Source: an uncultured Actinomycetes bacterium
GTDB lineage: Bacteria > Actinomycetota > Actinomycetes > S36-B12
Assembly (NCBI GenBank): GCA_903832025.1
Contig: CAIKZY010000033.1
Span: 1 to 49,666, forward strand
Length of the DNA stretch: 49,666 nucleotides
Reading direction: 5' to 3'
Shown: positions 1 to 9,772 of the stretch, one piece after another
How positions within the stretch are numbered: the first letter of the stretch is position 1
Layout of the letters: each line of letters begins with the position of its first letter
Made by a program: the position numbers and the translations under genes
The notes under the pieces: generated by a model
What the model saw: the letters and a program-made list of their open reading frames with translations, nothing else
Databases searched by the model: none
What the model was told of the DNA's origin: nothing

Positions 1-167
1 ATCAAGGCCTCTCGGACCGGCAATCGCGAGACCCCGAGTTCGGCGGCAATGGCATCCTGGTCAACGCGTGTGCCCGGGCGCATTCGGCCGGTGAGGATCG
101 CCGCGCGAATGTAATCGGCCACGTCCTGGGCCAGATTGCGACGTCGAGGAGTCGGTGCCGTGGCCAT
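1..167 (-). CDS. GntR-family (FadR/FCD-type) transcriptional regulator, N-terminal part, truncated by window edge
   Basis: Reverse strand reads MATAPTPRRRNLAQDVADYIRAAILTGRMRPGTRVDQDAIAAELGVSRLPVREAL, a typical GntR winged-helix N-terminus. Confidence 0.85.
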   Translation of the reverse strand, partial: MATAPTPRRRNLAQDVADYIRAAILTGRMRPGTRVDQDAIAAELGVSRLPVREAL

Positions 168-217
168 CGTGCTCAACTCCCCTGCCGCTCGATTTGATAA
201 ATGATACAAATAGTCTC

Positions 218-1372
218 GTGAAACTCAGCGAGCTTCCCGAATATGACGATCTGCGCTCAGGCGTGCGACAGATCTGCGACCAGTTTCCTGGACAGTACTG
301 GCGTGACCTGGAACCGGACACGTACCCCCAAGAATTCGTCACCGAACTGACTGCCGCCGGGTACCTGGCCGCGTTGATTCCCGAGGAGTACGGCGGCGGC
401 GGAGCCAGCCTGACCGAAGCAGCCATCATCTTGGAGGAAATCGCAGCCTCCGGCGGGAACCCGGCCGCCTGCCACGCCCAGATGTACGTCATGGGGACGG
501 TGCTTCGTCACGGCAGCGCCGCGCAGAAGCAGGAATTCCTTCCCAAGATCGCTGCAGGGGAGCTGCGCCTGCAGGCCTTCGGCGTCACCGAGCCCGAGGC
601 CGGGTCGGAGACTACGGCGATCCGGACCAAGGCAGAACGCGTGCCGGATGGGTGGCGGATCAACGGGCAGAAAATCTGGACCTCGCGCGCCATGTATTCG
701 GACCTGATGCTGCTCCTGGCGCGCACAACTGCCGTTGAGCAGTGCGCCAAGCCGTCAGACGGACTGTCGACCTTCTTGATTGACATGCGTCAGGCAACCG
801 GCATCACGATCAATCCGATCAAGACAATGATGAATCACAACACCACCGAGGTGTTCTTCGATGACGTCATCGTTCCGGACGATGCGCTGGTGGGCGTTGA
901 AGGCAAAGGATTCAAGCAAATCCTCGATGGCATGAACGCCGAGCGCATTCTTATCGCATCCGAATGCCTGGGCGACGGCCGATTCTTGCTGGAGCGCTCG
1001 GTGAACTACGCCAAGGAGCGCGTGGTGTTCGGCAAGCCGATCGGGGCCAATCAGGGTGTGCAGTTCCCGCTCGCCCGCGCGTATGCACAGTTGCGTGCAG
1101 CCGACTTCGTCCGGCTGGAGGCAGCTCGCAAGTACGACGCGCACCTGCCATGCGGTGAGGAAGCGAATATGGCCAAATACCTGGCATCAGAGGCATCCTG
1201 GGCGGCGGCGAACGCGGCGATCGACACGCACGGCGGGTTTGGCTTTGCCGCTGAGTACGACATTGAGCGCAAGTTTCGTGAGACGCGGCTCTACCAAGTC
1301 GCACCGATCAATAACAACTTGATCCTGGCCTTCCTCGGGCAGCATGCACTAGGACTGCCCAAGTCCTATTAG
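218..1372 (+). CDS. Acyl-CoA dehydrogenase family protein
   Basis: ACAD motifs (GVTEPEAGSETTAIRTKAERV..GWRINGQKIWTSRA; DTHGGFGFAAEYDIERKFRE). Likely GTG start at 218; the supplied ORF start at 155 overlaps the divergent GntR start. Confidence 0.88.
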   Translation: MKLSELPEYDDLRSGVRQICDQFPGQYWRDLEPDTYPQEFVTELTAAGYLAALIPEEYGGGGASLTEAAIILEEIAASGGNPAACHAQMYVMGTVLRHGSAAQKQEFLPKIAAGELRLQAFGVTEPEAGSETTAIRTKAERVPDGWRINGQKIWTSRAMYSDLMLLLARTTAVEQCAKPSDGLSTFLIDMRQATGITINPIKTMMNHNTTEVFFDDVIVPDDALVGVEGKGFKQILDGMNAERILIASECLGDGRFLLERSVNYAKERVVFGKPIGANQGVQFPLARAYAQLRAADFVRLEAARKYDAHLPCGEEANMAKYLASEASWAAANAAIDTHGGFGFAAEYDIERKFRETRLYQVAPINNNLILAFLGQHALGLPKSY

Positions 1373-1421
1373 TTCAGCTTCTCGGTTCCGCTGAATTCAC
1401 TGACGCCGTCACAGGCCTTGG

Positions 1422-2600
1422 TCATTGCGCGCGGTCACTTCGCTGTCCTCGGCTGACCACCTCGTCGATGGTTGCCTGATCGTGCTCACCCAATGCCGGC
1501 ACCCATGACGATTGGGGCTGCCAGAGGCTGATGTTAAAGGGAGCGGTCAGCATCTCCATCGGGCCGCTTGGGGTGGGCACGTTGCGCAGGCGACCGCGGG
1601 CGCGCAACTGTTCGTGCTGCCAGACGTCGGCCAGGGTGTTGACAGATGCCGTGGCGATACCAGCCTGCGCAAGCCGTTCGCGGACGTCGTGAGCGGGTTG
1701 GTCTGCGAGCACCGCACTGATGATGGTCTCGAGCTCGTCCACGTGCGCAATCCGGTCGTCATTGGTCGAAAATCGAGCATCGGTCCCCAGTTCCGGGAGC
1801 CCGAGCACCTGAGAGGCCAGGGACAGCCATTCCCGATCATTTTGCACGGCGATCAGGATCGTTGACTGGTCGCCGAGCACGAATGTGCCGTATGGAGCGA
1901 TGGCATGGTGACGTCGTCCGGTTCGTGGTGCCTGGCCAGGTCCATGGACGGCCGTGTAGAGCGGTGCGGACATCCACTCGGTCAGTGATTCCAGCATCGA
2001 CACCTCAATGACCGCACCGACTCCGGTCCGATCCCGGCGCACGATTGCCGCCAGGATCGACGTCAGGGCGTACATCGCGGCGGCGATGTCAGCAGCGGAG
2101 AAACCGACCTTGGATTCGGTGGCATCACCGGTCACCGAGAAGACTCCCGCCTCGGCCTGGATCGCTAGGTCATAGGCCTTGTCCTCGCTGCGAGGTCCGG
2201 CCGATCCGTATCCGGAAATCTCGCAGGCAATGACATGCCGGTACCGCTCGTGCACGGTCGTGGCATCGATACCCAGCCGCTGTGCCGCTGCCGGGGCAAG
2301 GTTGTGCACGAAGACGTCGGCACCGGCAATCAGGGCCTCAAGCCGCGCCCTGCCTGCTGGCTGCTTGGCATCGATGATGACCGATTGCTTGCCGCGGTTG
2401 GCCCACACGAAGAATGCCGACTCACCAGCGACATCGTGGTCGTATTGACGTGCGAAATCACCCTCCGGGCGCTCGACCTTGATCACGGTTGCACCCAGAT
2501 CGGCGAGTTGTCGGGTAGCAAAAGGCGCGGAGATCGCCTGTTCCATGGACACCACGATCAGGCCGGCCAACGGTGCTTGATCGCGGTCGTGATCGGTCAT
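1422..2600 (-). CDS. CaiB/BaiF family (family III) CoA-transferase
   Basis: PLAGLIVVSMEQAISAPFATRQLADLGATVIKVERPEGDFAR...HNLAPAAAQRLGID...CEISGYG. Confidence 0.9.
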   Translation of the reverse strand: MTDHDRDQAPLAGLIVVSMEQAISAPFATRQLADLGATVIKVERPEGDFARQYDHDVAGESAFFVWANRGKQSVIIDAKQPAGRARLEALIAGADVFVHNLAPAAAQRLGIDATTVHERYRHVIACEISGYGSAGPRSEDKAYDLAIQAEAGVFSVTGDATESKVGFSAADIAAAMYALTSILAAIVRRDRTGVGAVIEVSMLESLTEWMSAPLYTAVHGPGQAPRTGRRHHAIAPYGTFVLGDQSTILIAVQNDREWLSLASQVLGLPELGTDARFSTNDDRIAHVDELETIISAVLADQPAHDVRERLAQAGIATASVNTLADVWQHEQLRARGRLRNVPTPSGPMEMLTAPFNISLWQPQSSWVPALGEHDQATIDEVVSRGQRSDRAQ

Positions 2601-3298
2601 GCATCCACCTGGGCGATCTCGCGAAGGAACCAGTCGACCAACTGTCGGCAGTTGGCTTCGGTGACCGGCTGTGCCTGGGTCAGCTCCTGGATGAGTTGAT
2701 CACCTGAGGTGTAGGCAGGGATGTGGTCTGGGCCGATCCGAATCCAGCCGGCCACGGTGGCAACATCGGCCTCGGGATGAAACTGCGTTCCGACTGCTCG
2801 GTTCTTGCGAAAGAGTTGGACAGCGTTGTCGGTTCGTGCCAGGACCTCGATATCCTCCGGCAAGACCATGCGGTCCTCGTGCCAGGTGAACCATGGTCCG
2901 GCCGGGATCGGCAGCCGATCGGCATCGGAGCCGATGCTGACCAATCCGATTTCCTCGCTCCCCTGGGGTGCGCGCTCGATCCAGCCTCCGACGGACTCGG
3001 CCAGCAACTGCCCGCCGAAGCAGATGCCCAAATAGGGCACGTCATCGTCGAGCGAACGTCGAATGAGGTTTATTTCGGCTTCCACCCAAGGCCGATGCCG
3101 TTCGTCATAGGCGTTGGCGAAGGACCCGAAGGCAAACACCGCGTCGAAGGTGTTGATGTCCGGGAAGTTGACATTCGGTGACGAGGCATCCGCCAGCACC
3201 ACGTGCGTGTGAATGTCGTGCCCGGCCTCCTGCAAGATCCGCCCGACAATGGCCGGTGCAGCTTCCGGCTCATGACTGATGAGCAGCAGCCGAGCCAC
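2597..3298 (-). CDS. Class-I glutamine amidotransferase-like protein
   Basis: YLGICFGGQLLAESVGG nucleophile elbow (C in GICFGGQ) and THFHPE-like end (GTQFHPEADV). Confidence 0.85.
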   Translation of the reverse strand: MARLLLISHEPEAAPAIVGRILQEAGHDIHTHVVLADASSPNVNFPDINTFDAVFAFGSFANAYDERHRPWVEAEINLIRRSLDDDVPYLGICFGGQLLAESVGGWIERAPQGSEEIGLVSIGSDADRLPIPAGPWFTWHEDRMVLPEDIEVLARTDNAVQLFRKNRAVGTQFHPEADVATVAGWIRIGPDHIPAYTSGDQLIQELTQAQPVTEANCRQLVDWFLREIAQVDA

Positions 3299-4642
3299 CT
3301 AGATGACCGCTCGGTAGCGTGCGATCTCCCATTGACTGACATCGTCGGACTGCTGGGCATTGTCGGCAAATTCCTGTGCCTCGCGCTGCTGCATGATCAG
3401 GAAGTTTTCCACGAAGGTGTCTCCGAAGACCTGCCGGGTAAATGGTGCGTCGAAGTTGGCGATTGCCCCATCGATGTCACCGGGAAGTCGCTCCCAGCGA
3501 TCGTCGACATGGGGATCGCCGACCACCTGATCCATCAGTTCGTAGTCGTGCTCCAGTCCGTCCAGACCTGCTCCCAGGCAGCCAGCCAGGACCAGGTACG
3601 GATTGGCGTCGGCTGCGGCCCAGCGCGCTTCCAGGCGATTGCCCGCCCCTGCTCCCACGATGCAGCGGACGCCGACCAGTCGGTGATCCAGTCCCCAGGT
3701 GACCTGCGTGGGGGAGAACGAGTAATCCTGCACGCGCTTGTAGCCACTGATGGTTGGCGTGGCGATCAGCTGCAGTTCCTTGTGATGAGCAAGCAGTCCG
3801 GTCAGGTACTTGCGCATCGTGGTGTTGCCCAGGATCGAGTCCTCGTCTGGTTCGGCGAACACGTTCTTTCCCTCACGGGTCAGCGATTGATGCACATGCA
3901 TTCCGTTGCCGGCTTCTTGAAGGAATGGCTTGGCCATGAAGGTGACATTCAGTCCGTGCCGCTTGGCCACCAGGCGGACGATGTACTTGAAGTAGACCGT
4001 GTCATCGGCCATCTTCATCATCGGGCCATAGCGCAGATTGATCTCCGTCTGCCCGGGACCGTACTCCACGTTGCATGCCTCGACTTCGATGTCGGTCTTG
4101 CGCAACGACTCTCGGATATCGAGCATGAATGGCTCCATCTCCGCCCCGCGAACAATGGAGTAGCAATTGATGTCGTCGTAGAGCGGCTTCCAGTCCTCGG
4201 TGAAGAAGTGGCACTCCAACTCCGTGGCCGCATCCACCCCGAACCCCATCTGAGCGGCCTTGGCCAATTGGACCTTGAGCATGTTGCGGGCATCCATGGC
4301 GATCGGCTCGTGGGTGTGCACATCCACGGTGTCACACATGACGATTGCGACCCCATCGGTCCAGCCGGCGATGCGAAAGCTGGACAGGTCCGGCACTGCG
4401 TGCATATCCGGAAATCCGTCGGTTTCATCAACCCAGGGAGTGGCGAAGATAAAGCACGTGGGATCCCACGTATAGATCACGTTGGCGATGGCGTACCCGC
4501 CGCCGCGCAAGAACTGCTTGACCGGGATGCGCTTGCCGCGGGCCATGCCCCAGGTGTCGACGATGACGCACTCCACGGTGTGGACAGCGAATTCCTCGCA
4601 CAAGGCCGCGACTCGATCACGCTCAGCCGGATCCCAGAACAT
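3299..4642 (-). CDS. Glutamine synthetase family protein (candidate gamma-glutamylamide synthetase)
   Basis: GS fold motifs (NVTFMAKPFLQEAGNGMHVHQSL; GADRHLVGVRCI-type region; RWAAADANPYLVLAGCL). ATG at 4642 with GGAGGAAG ribosome site. Confidence 0.87.
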   Translation of the reverse strand: MFWDPAERDRVAALCEEFAVHTVECVIVDTWGMARGKRIPVKQFLRGGGYAIANVIYTWDPTCFIFATPWVDETDGFPDMHAVPDLSSFRIAGWTDGVAIVMCDTVDVHTHEPIAMDARNMLKVQLAKAAQMGFGVDAATELECHFFTEDWKPLYDDINCYSIVRGAEMEPFMLDIRESLRKTDIEVEACNVEYGPGQTEINLRYGPMMKMADDTVYFKYIVRLVAKRHGLNVTFMAKPFLQEAGNGMHVHQSLTREGKNVFAEPDEDSILGNTTMRKYLTGLLAHHKELQLIATPTISGYKRVQDYSFSPTQVTWGLDHRLVGVRCIVGAGAGNRLEARWAAADANPYLVLAGCLGAGLDGLEHDYELMDQVVGDPHVDDRWERLPGDIDGAIANFDAPFTRQVFGDTFVENFLIMQQREAQEFADNAQQSDDVSQWEIARYRAVI

Positions 4643-4728
4643 TCTTCCTCCAAAACCCCACAATTAGATACTTGATAAATGTAGTGTCCGCTCAGCACGC
4701 GGACTCCGAATTCACGAAAGAAGGTGCC

Positions 4729-5715
4729 ATGCGCGCCGTCGTCCTCACCGCACCCGGGTCCCCCCTGGATTGCACCGAGGTGCCCGATCCAGTCATCGGA
4801 CCCGACAGCGGACCAGACCCGGTGATCGTCGATGTACTGGCCTGCGGCATCTGCCATTCGGACCTCCATGCCGCCGCCGGTGACTACCCGACCACACTGC
4901 CGGTGATCATGGGCCACGAGGTGGCCGCCATGCACCCCAAGCTCGGGCCGGTTCTGGTCTACGCATGCTGGGGGTGCCGTCAGGCGGACTGCTGGGCGTG
5001 CGCTTCAGGTCAGGAGATGATCTGCCCCCAAGCCACCGAGGCAGGCCTGCTCAGGGATGGCGGCTATGCAGAGCGGATGGTCATTCCCGATCAGCGATAT
5101 CTGGTGCCGTTGGGATCCCTTGATCCGGTGCAGGCCGCGCCACTGGCATGCGGCGGACTGACTGCGTATCGCGCGGTTGATCACACGCTGCAAACCCTGG
5201 CCGATGCGCGCCAGGCACGCGCACTGGTCATCGGCGCCGGTGGCCTGGGCCAGTTCGGATTGCAATTCCTGAAGATTCGCAGCGACGCTGAGGTCACGGT
5301 CGTGGATCCATCACCGGAAAAGCGTGCCATCGCGCTGCAGTTGGGTGCCGATTCGGCCCTGGCCCCCGAAGAGCTGGCCGGGTCGTTCACGGCCATCGTG
5401 GACTTCGTCGGTGCGCAGGCAACACTGACGGCCGCACGTGATCACATCACCCGTCAAGGCATCTGCGTGACCGTCGGATTATTCGGCGGATCGATTCCAT
5501 TCGGTTTTGGCCTGGTCCCACACGAGGCTCGCTTCATGACCAGCGTGTGGGGAACCCGCGATCAACTGGCCGATCTGGTTGCCCTTGCCCAGCAATACCC
5601 GCTGCACTCGCCGGTGGAAGTGATCGGCCTGGATCAGGTTGCCCGCGCGCACCAGCGGCTGCACGACGGCCAGGTCTCGGGTCGATTCGTCATCACCCCG
5701 GGAGACGGCGCATGA
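4729..5715 (+). CDS. Zinc-dependent MDR alcohol dehydrogenase
   Basis: GICHSDLHAAAGDYPTTLPVIMGHEVA; Rossmann motif ALVIGAGGLGQFGLQ. Confidence 0.88.
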   Translation: MRAVVLTAPGSPLDCTEVPDPVIGPDSGPDPVIVDVLACGICHSDLHAAAGDYPTTLPVIMGHEVAAMHPKLGPVLVYACWGCRQADCWACASGQEMICPQATEAGLLRDGGYAERMVIPDQRYLVPLGSLDPVQAAPLACGGLTAYRAVDHTLQTLADARQARALVIGAGGLGQFGLQFLKIRSDAEVTVVDPSPEKRAIALQLGADSALAPEELAGSFTAIVDFVGAQATLTAARDHITRQGICVTVGLFGGSIPFGFGLVPHEARFMTSVWGTRDQLADLVALAQQYPLHSPVEVIGLDQVARAHQRLHDGQVSGRFVITPGDGA

Positions 5716-6947
5716 GCGCAGCGCCCGATATCGAGATCACCGACGCCACGGCATATGACGATGGCATCCCCCACGAGGTCTTCACCTGGATGCGGCACAA
5801 CGACCCGATCGCTCGGCGACACCATGCAGGCACGCCCTACTGGGCGGTCACGCGGTACGCGGACCTGGTCACCGTCACGCGCGACCCGGCAACCTTCTCC
5901 AGCGCGCGCGGCATGACCAATCTGTGGGACCTGTCGCAAGAGGCAATGGACGCTCGTCGCTCCATCATTGACACCGATCCACCAGAGCACGTTCGCCTGC
6001 GCCGACTGGGGATGCCCGCATTCACCACCCGTCGTGTCAAGAGCTACGAGCAAGCCACGCGAGACATCGCCGATGAACTGCTGGACGACGCTGTGGGTGC
6101 GGGAACCATCGACGTCGTGCGCGCCATTTCCGCACCATTGCCCATTCGCGTGATCGTGGACATCCTCGGCGTTCCCGCCCAGGACGCCGACTACATGGTC
6201 GAGCTCAGCGACCACCTCGTCGAAGGTGGTGAATCCCTGGCACCGGATGCCTACGGAAACACCACCCCGCTGGAGCTGCTGCCCTTCAACTCCCCCGCGG
6301 CACATGCACTGTTCGAATACGGCCGAGCGCTCGGCGATGCCCGTCGCGCTGATCCGCATGATGACCTGGTGACCGCGCTGATCCAGGCCGAAGTTGATGG
6401 CGACCGACTCAGCGCGGTGGAGTACGCGAACATGTTTCAGCTCCTGGTGTTCGCCGGGAACGAGACGACGCGCACGGCGATCAGCAACGGCATCTGGGCG
6501 TTCATCACCAATCCGGATCAGCTCGAACTGCTCCATCAGGATCCGGGCCTGATCGATGGCGCCGTCGAGGAGATCATCCGCTATGCGACACCGATACTGC
6601 ACATGCGTCGCACTGCCACGACCGACACCGAGCTGGCCGGCGTGCGGATCGCCGAAGGCGACAAGGTGGTCATCTGGTACGCGTCAGCCAACTTCGATGA
6701 AAGCGTGTTCCCTGATCCGCTGCGCTTTGACATCACCCGGCCGGTCAAGCCGAAGATGGTCTCGTTCGGTGCGCAAGGCCCCCATCAATGCCTGGGCGCC
6801 CCGCTGGCACGTCTGGAAATCAAGATCCTGCTGGAGGGAATCGTCGCTCGGGGGTTGCGCTTCCATCACGCCGGGGACATCGTGCGAACGCGATCCAACT
6901 TCGTCAACGGCGTCGCTGCCCTGCCGGCCCGCGTCAGCCAACGCTGA
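5712..6947 (+). CDS. Cytochrome P450 (CYP124/125/142-like)
   Basis: LVFAGNETTRTAISNG I-helix, EEIIRYATP, heme loop FGAQGPHQCLGAPLARLE; ATG at 5712 overlaps upstream stop. Confidence 0.92.
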   Translation: MSAAPDIEITDATAYDDGIPHEVFTWMRHNDPIARRHHAGTPYWAVTRYADLVTVTRDPATFSSARGMTNLWDLSQEAMDARRSIIDTDPPEHVRLRRLGMPAFTTRRVKSYEQATRDIADELLDDAVGAGTIDVVRAISAPLPIRVIVDILGVPAQDADYMVELSDHLVEGGESLAPDAYGNTTPLELLPFNSPAAHALFEYGRALGDARRADPHDDLVTALIQAEVDGDRLSAVEYANMFQLLVFAGNETTRTAISNGIWAFITNPDQLELLHQDPGLIDGAVEEIIRYATPILHMRRTATTDTELAGVRIAEGDKVVIWYASANFDESVFPDPLRFDITRPVKPKMVSFGAQGPHQCLGAPLARLEIKILLEGIVARGLRFHHAGDIVRTRSNFVNGVAALPARVSQR

Positions 6948-7046
6948 TGCATCCGGAGCAAATAGGACGCAAGCGACACATTTGGGTTTTACCCCGCACG
7001 GTGACTTCAGTTTCGCCATACTTCCGCAATCACTTTGGAGGCAAAC

Positions 7047-8141
7047 ATGCGCGGCGCGTTCTTTGACGGCACCAACGTCCAGATTCGCGACGTGGAGTTG
7101 CAAGCGCCCAAGGCCGGCGAAGTCCTCGTCGACGTCACCGCGGCGGGAGTCTGCCACTCAGATTTGCACGTCATGCGCGGCGAGTGGGAACTGCCGCTGC
7201 CGCTGATCATGGGCCATGAAGGCGCCGGCATCGTTCGCCAGGTCGGCCCGGGCGTCACCGAGTTGTCCCCTGGTGACCATGTTGTGCTCTCATGGGTGCC
7301 GAACTGCGGAACCTGTCGCTATTGCCTGATCGGCAAGCCCGCGCAGTGCCAGGTCGTGGCAACGGTCGTGGCACCGGGAGGTGTCCTGTACGACGGCACC
7401 AGCCGCCTGTCCGTCGACGGTGCCACCGCGTACCACTACCTGGGTGTGTCCTCATTCGCCGAGCAGGTCGTGGTGCCGGTCTCGGGCGCGATCAAGGTCC
7501 GAGATGACGCACCGCTGGACCTCATCGCCCTGATCGGATGCGCAGTGGCTACCGGCGTCGGTGCAGTCCGCAACACCGCGGCCCAGCCGGCCGGGACCAC
7601 GTGCGCGGTCATCGGCTGCGGCGGAGTGGGTCTGGCGATCATCCAGGGAGCTCGCCTGCAGCAGGCCGAGGTCATCGTGGCAGTCGACATCGATGCGGCC
7701 AAGCTCGATCTTGCACGCACCCTTGGCGCCACGCACATTCTGCATGTCACACCGGGCCTTGATGTCCCGGCCGCGCTGGCAGAAATGGTGCCGCAGGGCT
7801 TGGACTTCGTCTACGACGCCATCGGCAAGATCGCCACGACCGAGCAGGCCATCGCCGCACTTGGTCTGGGCGGAGCTGCGGTCATCGTCGGCCTGCCACC
7901 CACCGGCCAGCATGCACGATTTGACCCACTGGCCCTGGCAGAGGCAGACCAGCGCATCCTGGGCTGCAATTACGGCTCCGCCGTACCGCAGCGCGATATC
8001 CCGGCGCTGGTGGACGAACTGATGTCCGGTGCGCTGGACCTGGAGTCCATGGTCTCTGCGCGTCGACCCCTGGCCGAGGTCGCAGAAGCCCTGCGTGACC
8101 TCGATGAGGGAACGGCACTACGGCAGTTGTTGATCCCATGA
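7047..8141 (+). CDS. Zinc-dependent MDR alcohol dehydrogenase (class III-like)
   Basis: GVCHSDLHVMRGEWELPLPLIMGHEGAG; structural Zn cysteines CGTCRYCLIGKPAQC; CAVIGCGGVGLAIIQGA. Confidence 0.88.
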   Translation: MRGAFFDGTNVQIRDVELQAPKAGEVLVDVTAAGVCHSDLHVMRGEWELPLPLIMGHEGAGIVRQVGPGVTELSPGDHVVLSWVPNCGTCRYCLIGKPAQCQVVATVVAPGGVLYDGTSRLSVDGATAYHYLGVSSFAEQVVVPVSGAIKVRDDAPLDLIALIGCAVATGVGAVRNTAAQPAGTTCAVIGCGGVGLAIIQGARLQQAEVIVAVDIDAAKLDLARTLGATHILHVTPGLDVPAALAEMVPQGLDFVYDAIGKIATTEQAIAALGLGGAAVIVGLPPTGQHARFDPLALAEADQRILGCNYGSAVPQRDIPALVDELMSGALDLESMVSARRPLAEVAEALRDLDEGTALRQLLIP

Positions 8142-8186
8142 CACACGTCGACATCCGACATGTGGGTACCCGGTGAAGGAGGAGCA

Positions 8187-9614
8187 GTGAGTAACACCAC
8201 CCAGGATCACTCCGGTGGTCTGGCAAAGGGGAGCATCACTCCCCTGGAAGTCGGCATGCAATCGGTGGCCAACGTGGCACCGTCGGCAGTCATCGCATTC
8301 ACGCCGGCAGCCATGGCTGCCTACGCCGGCAACGGCACCTGGTTTTCCTTCCTCATCGGCCTGGGCATCGTCCTGGTCATTGCCTACAGCATCTCCCAGA
8401 TTGCCCGGCGTCGTGCTGGCGCAGGATCGCTGGGCATCTTGGCGCGACCGGCGCTGGGCGCATCGGGCTCCTTTGCCACCGGATGGGCCTTGTTCATCGG
8501 CGTGGTGGCCATCACCGCCGGGTCCTTGCCCGGTGCGGCGTACTTCCTGTCCCGAGCACTGGACAACGTCCACGTCACCGGCTTTGACGGCAAGGGCGGT
8601 CAGATCATCCTGAACGTGCTCGTCCTGGTGGTCGCCACCTACCTGACCATCACGTCAATTCGACTCAGCGCTCGGGTCTCATCGATCCTTGAGTTGACGT
8701 CCATTGCGGTCATCGTGGTGGTCTTGGTGATCGTGCTGGTCAAGAGCGGCAACTTCTTCGACACCGCGCAGTGGAAGCTGACCGGGTCGACACTGAACGG
8801 CATCGTCTTTGCCATCGTGCTGGCAATCTTGGGATTCGTCGGCTTCGAAAGCGCTGCTGCCCTGGGCGAGGAATCACAAAACCCGTTCCGCGCCATTCCC
8901 AGAGCAATACGAGGCAGCGCCATCCTGGCCGGCGTGCTGTACATCTTCGCGGCGTATGCGCAGGTCGGCGCCTTCAAGGGCGGCCCATCGGCACTGGCGA
9001 CCAGCGCCTCACCGATGGATGACCTCGCGGTGCAATACGGCATTAGCTGGTTCCAGCTGCTGTTGAACCTGGGCATTACCGCCTCGTTCTTCGCCGTCGT
9101 GGTCGCCTGTATCAACGTGGCCGGCCGCCTGCTGTTCACCTGGGGCAATGAAGGGCTGATGGGCTCGTGGCTGGCACAGGCGCACCCCAAGCACCGCACT
9201 CCCTCACATGCGATCTACCTGGTCTTCATTCCGATCCTGATCCCGCCGGTGTGGTGCCTGCTTGCAGGGCTTGCACCGCTGGCTGTGGTGACATACATCG
9301 ATACCGTCGGAGTCTTCGGCTACATGGTGGCGTACACCCTGATCTGCCTGGCCGCCCCGATCTTCCTCCAGAAGATCAAGGCCAGGGAGGTTGCCCGTGC
9401 CTGGGTGATCGGTCTGATTGGTGCTGCGGCGCTGATCTACGTGTTCTACCGCAACATCTGGCCCATTCCGCCAAGCCCGGTGAACACATTGCCGTACTAC
9501 TTCCTGGTGCTGTTCATCCTGGGGCTGCTGGGCTTCTTCCTGGTGAAGATTCGCAGGCCGGCCGTGGCAGCCCAGGTGGGCACCTTCGCCGACGACAACC
9601 CGTCAGCGGTCTAG
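8187..9614 (+). CDS. APC-superfamily amino acid/amine permease
   Basis: About 12 hydrophobic segments; GFVGFESAAALGEESQNPFRAIPRAI motif of APC transporters; GTG start with GGAGGAG site. Confidence 0.9.
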   Translation: MSNTTQDHSGGLAKGSITPLEVGMQSVANVAPSAVIAFTPAAMAAYAGNGTWFSFLIGLGIVLVIAYSISQIARRRAGAGSLGILARPALGASGSFATGWALFIGVVAITAGSLPGAAYFLSRALDNVHVTGFDGKGGQIILNVLVLVVATYLTITSIRLSARVSSILELTSIAVIVVVLVIVLVKSGNFFDTAQWKLTGSTLNGIVFAIVLAILGFVGFESAAALGEESQNPFRAIPRAIRGSAILAGVLYIFAAYAQVGAFKGGPSALATSASPMDDLAVQYGISWFQLLLNLGITASFFAVVVACINVAGRLLFTWGNEGLMGSWLAQAHPKHRTPSHAIYLVFIPILIPPVWCLLAGLAPLAVVTYIDTVGVFGYMVAYTLICLAAPIFLQKIKAREVARAWVIGLIGAAALIYVFYRNIWPIPPSPVNTLPYYFLVLFILGLLGFFLVKIRRPAVAAQVGTFADDNPSAV

Positions 9615-9632
9615 TCACAGTTCACGCACGAC

Positions 9633-9675
9633 CACGATCGCCGATCCCAGCAACCTGCTGGGATCGGCGATCGTG
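9633..9675. terminator. Very strong hairpin, 20-bp perfect arms, 3-nt loop; likely bidirectional terminator or insulator
   Basis: CACGATCGCCGATCCCAGCA-ACC-TGCTGGGATCGGCGATCGTG, 19 bp after the permease stop; no U-tract. Confidence 0.7.
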
Positions 9676-9735
9676 CGAGGTGGCCCAGCGAGGATGAGGG
9701 TGACGGTCTGCGATTGGATCAGTTCGCAATAATTC

Positions 9736-9749
9736 GTTCGGACCCGAAC
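9736..9749. promoter_or_regulatory. Candidate MarR operator (copy 1)
   Basis: GTTCGGACCCGAAC, 23 bp upstream of ATG 9773; exact reverse complement of copy at 16419-16432. Confidence 0.65.
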
Positions 9750-9772
9750 CTTTTGCGTTACAGTTGGCGTCC

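Noticed and set aside
3203-4675. 490-aa plus-strand ORF antisense to the glutamine synthetase gene
   Set aside because: Shadow ORF from high-GC codon bias; the opposite strand encodes a recognisable GS protein with an RBS.
5634-6602. 322-aa minus-strand ORF
   Set aside because: Antisense to the P450 gene with recognisable motifs.
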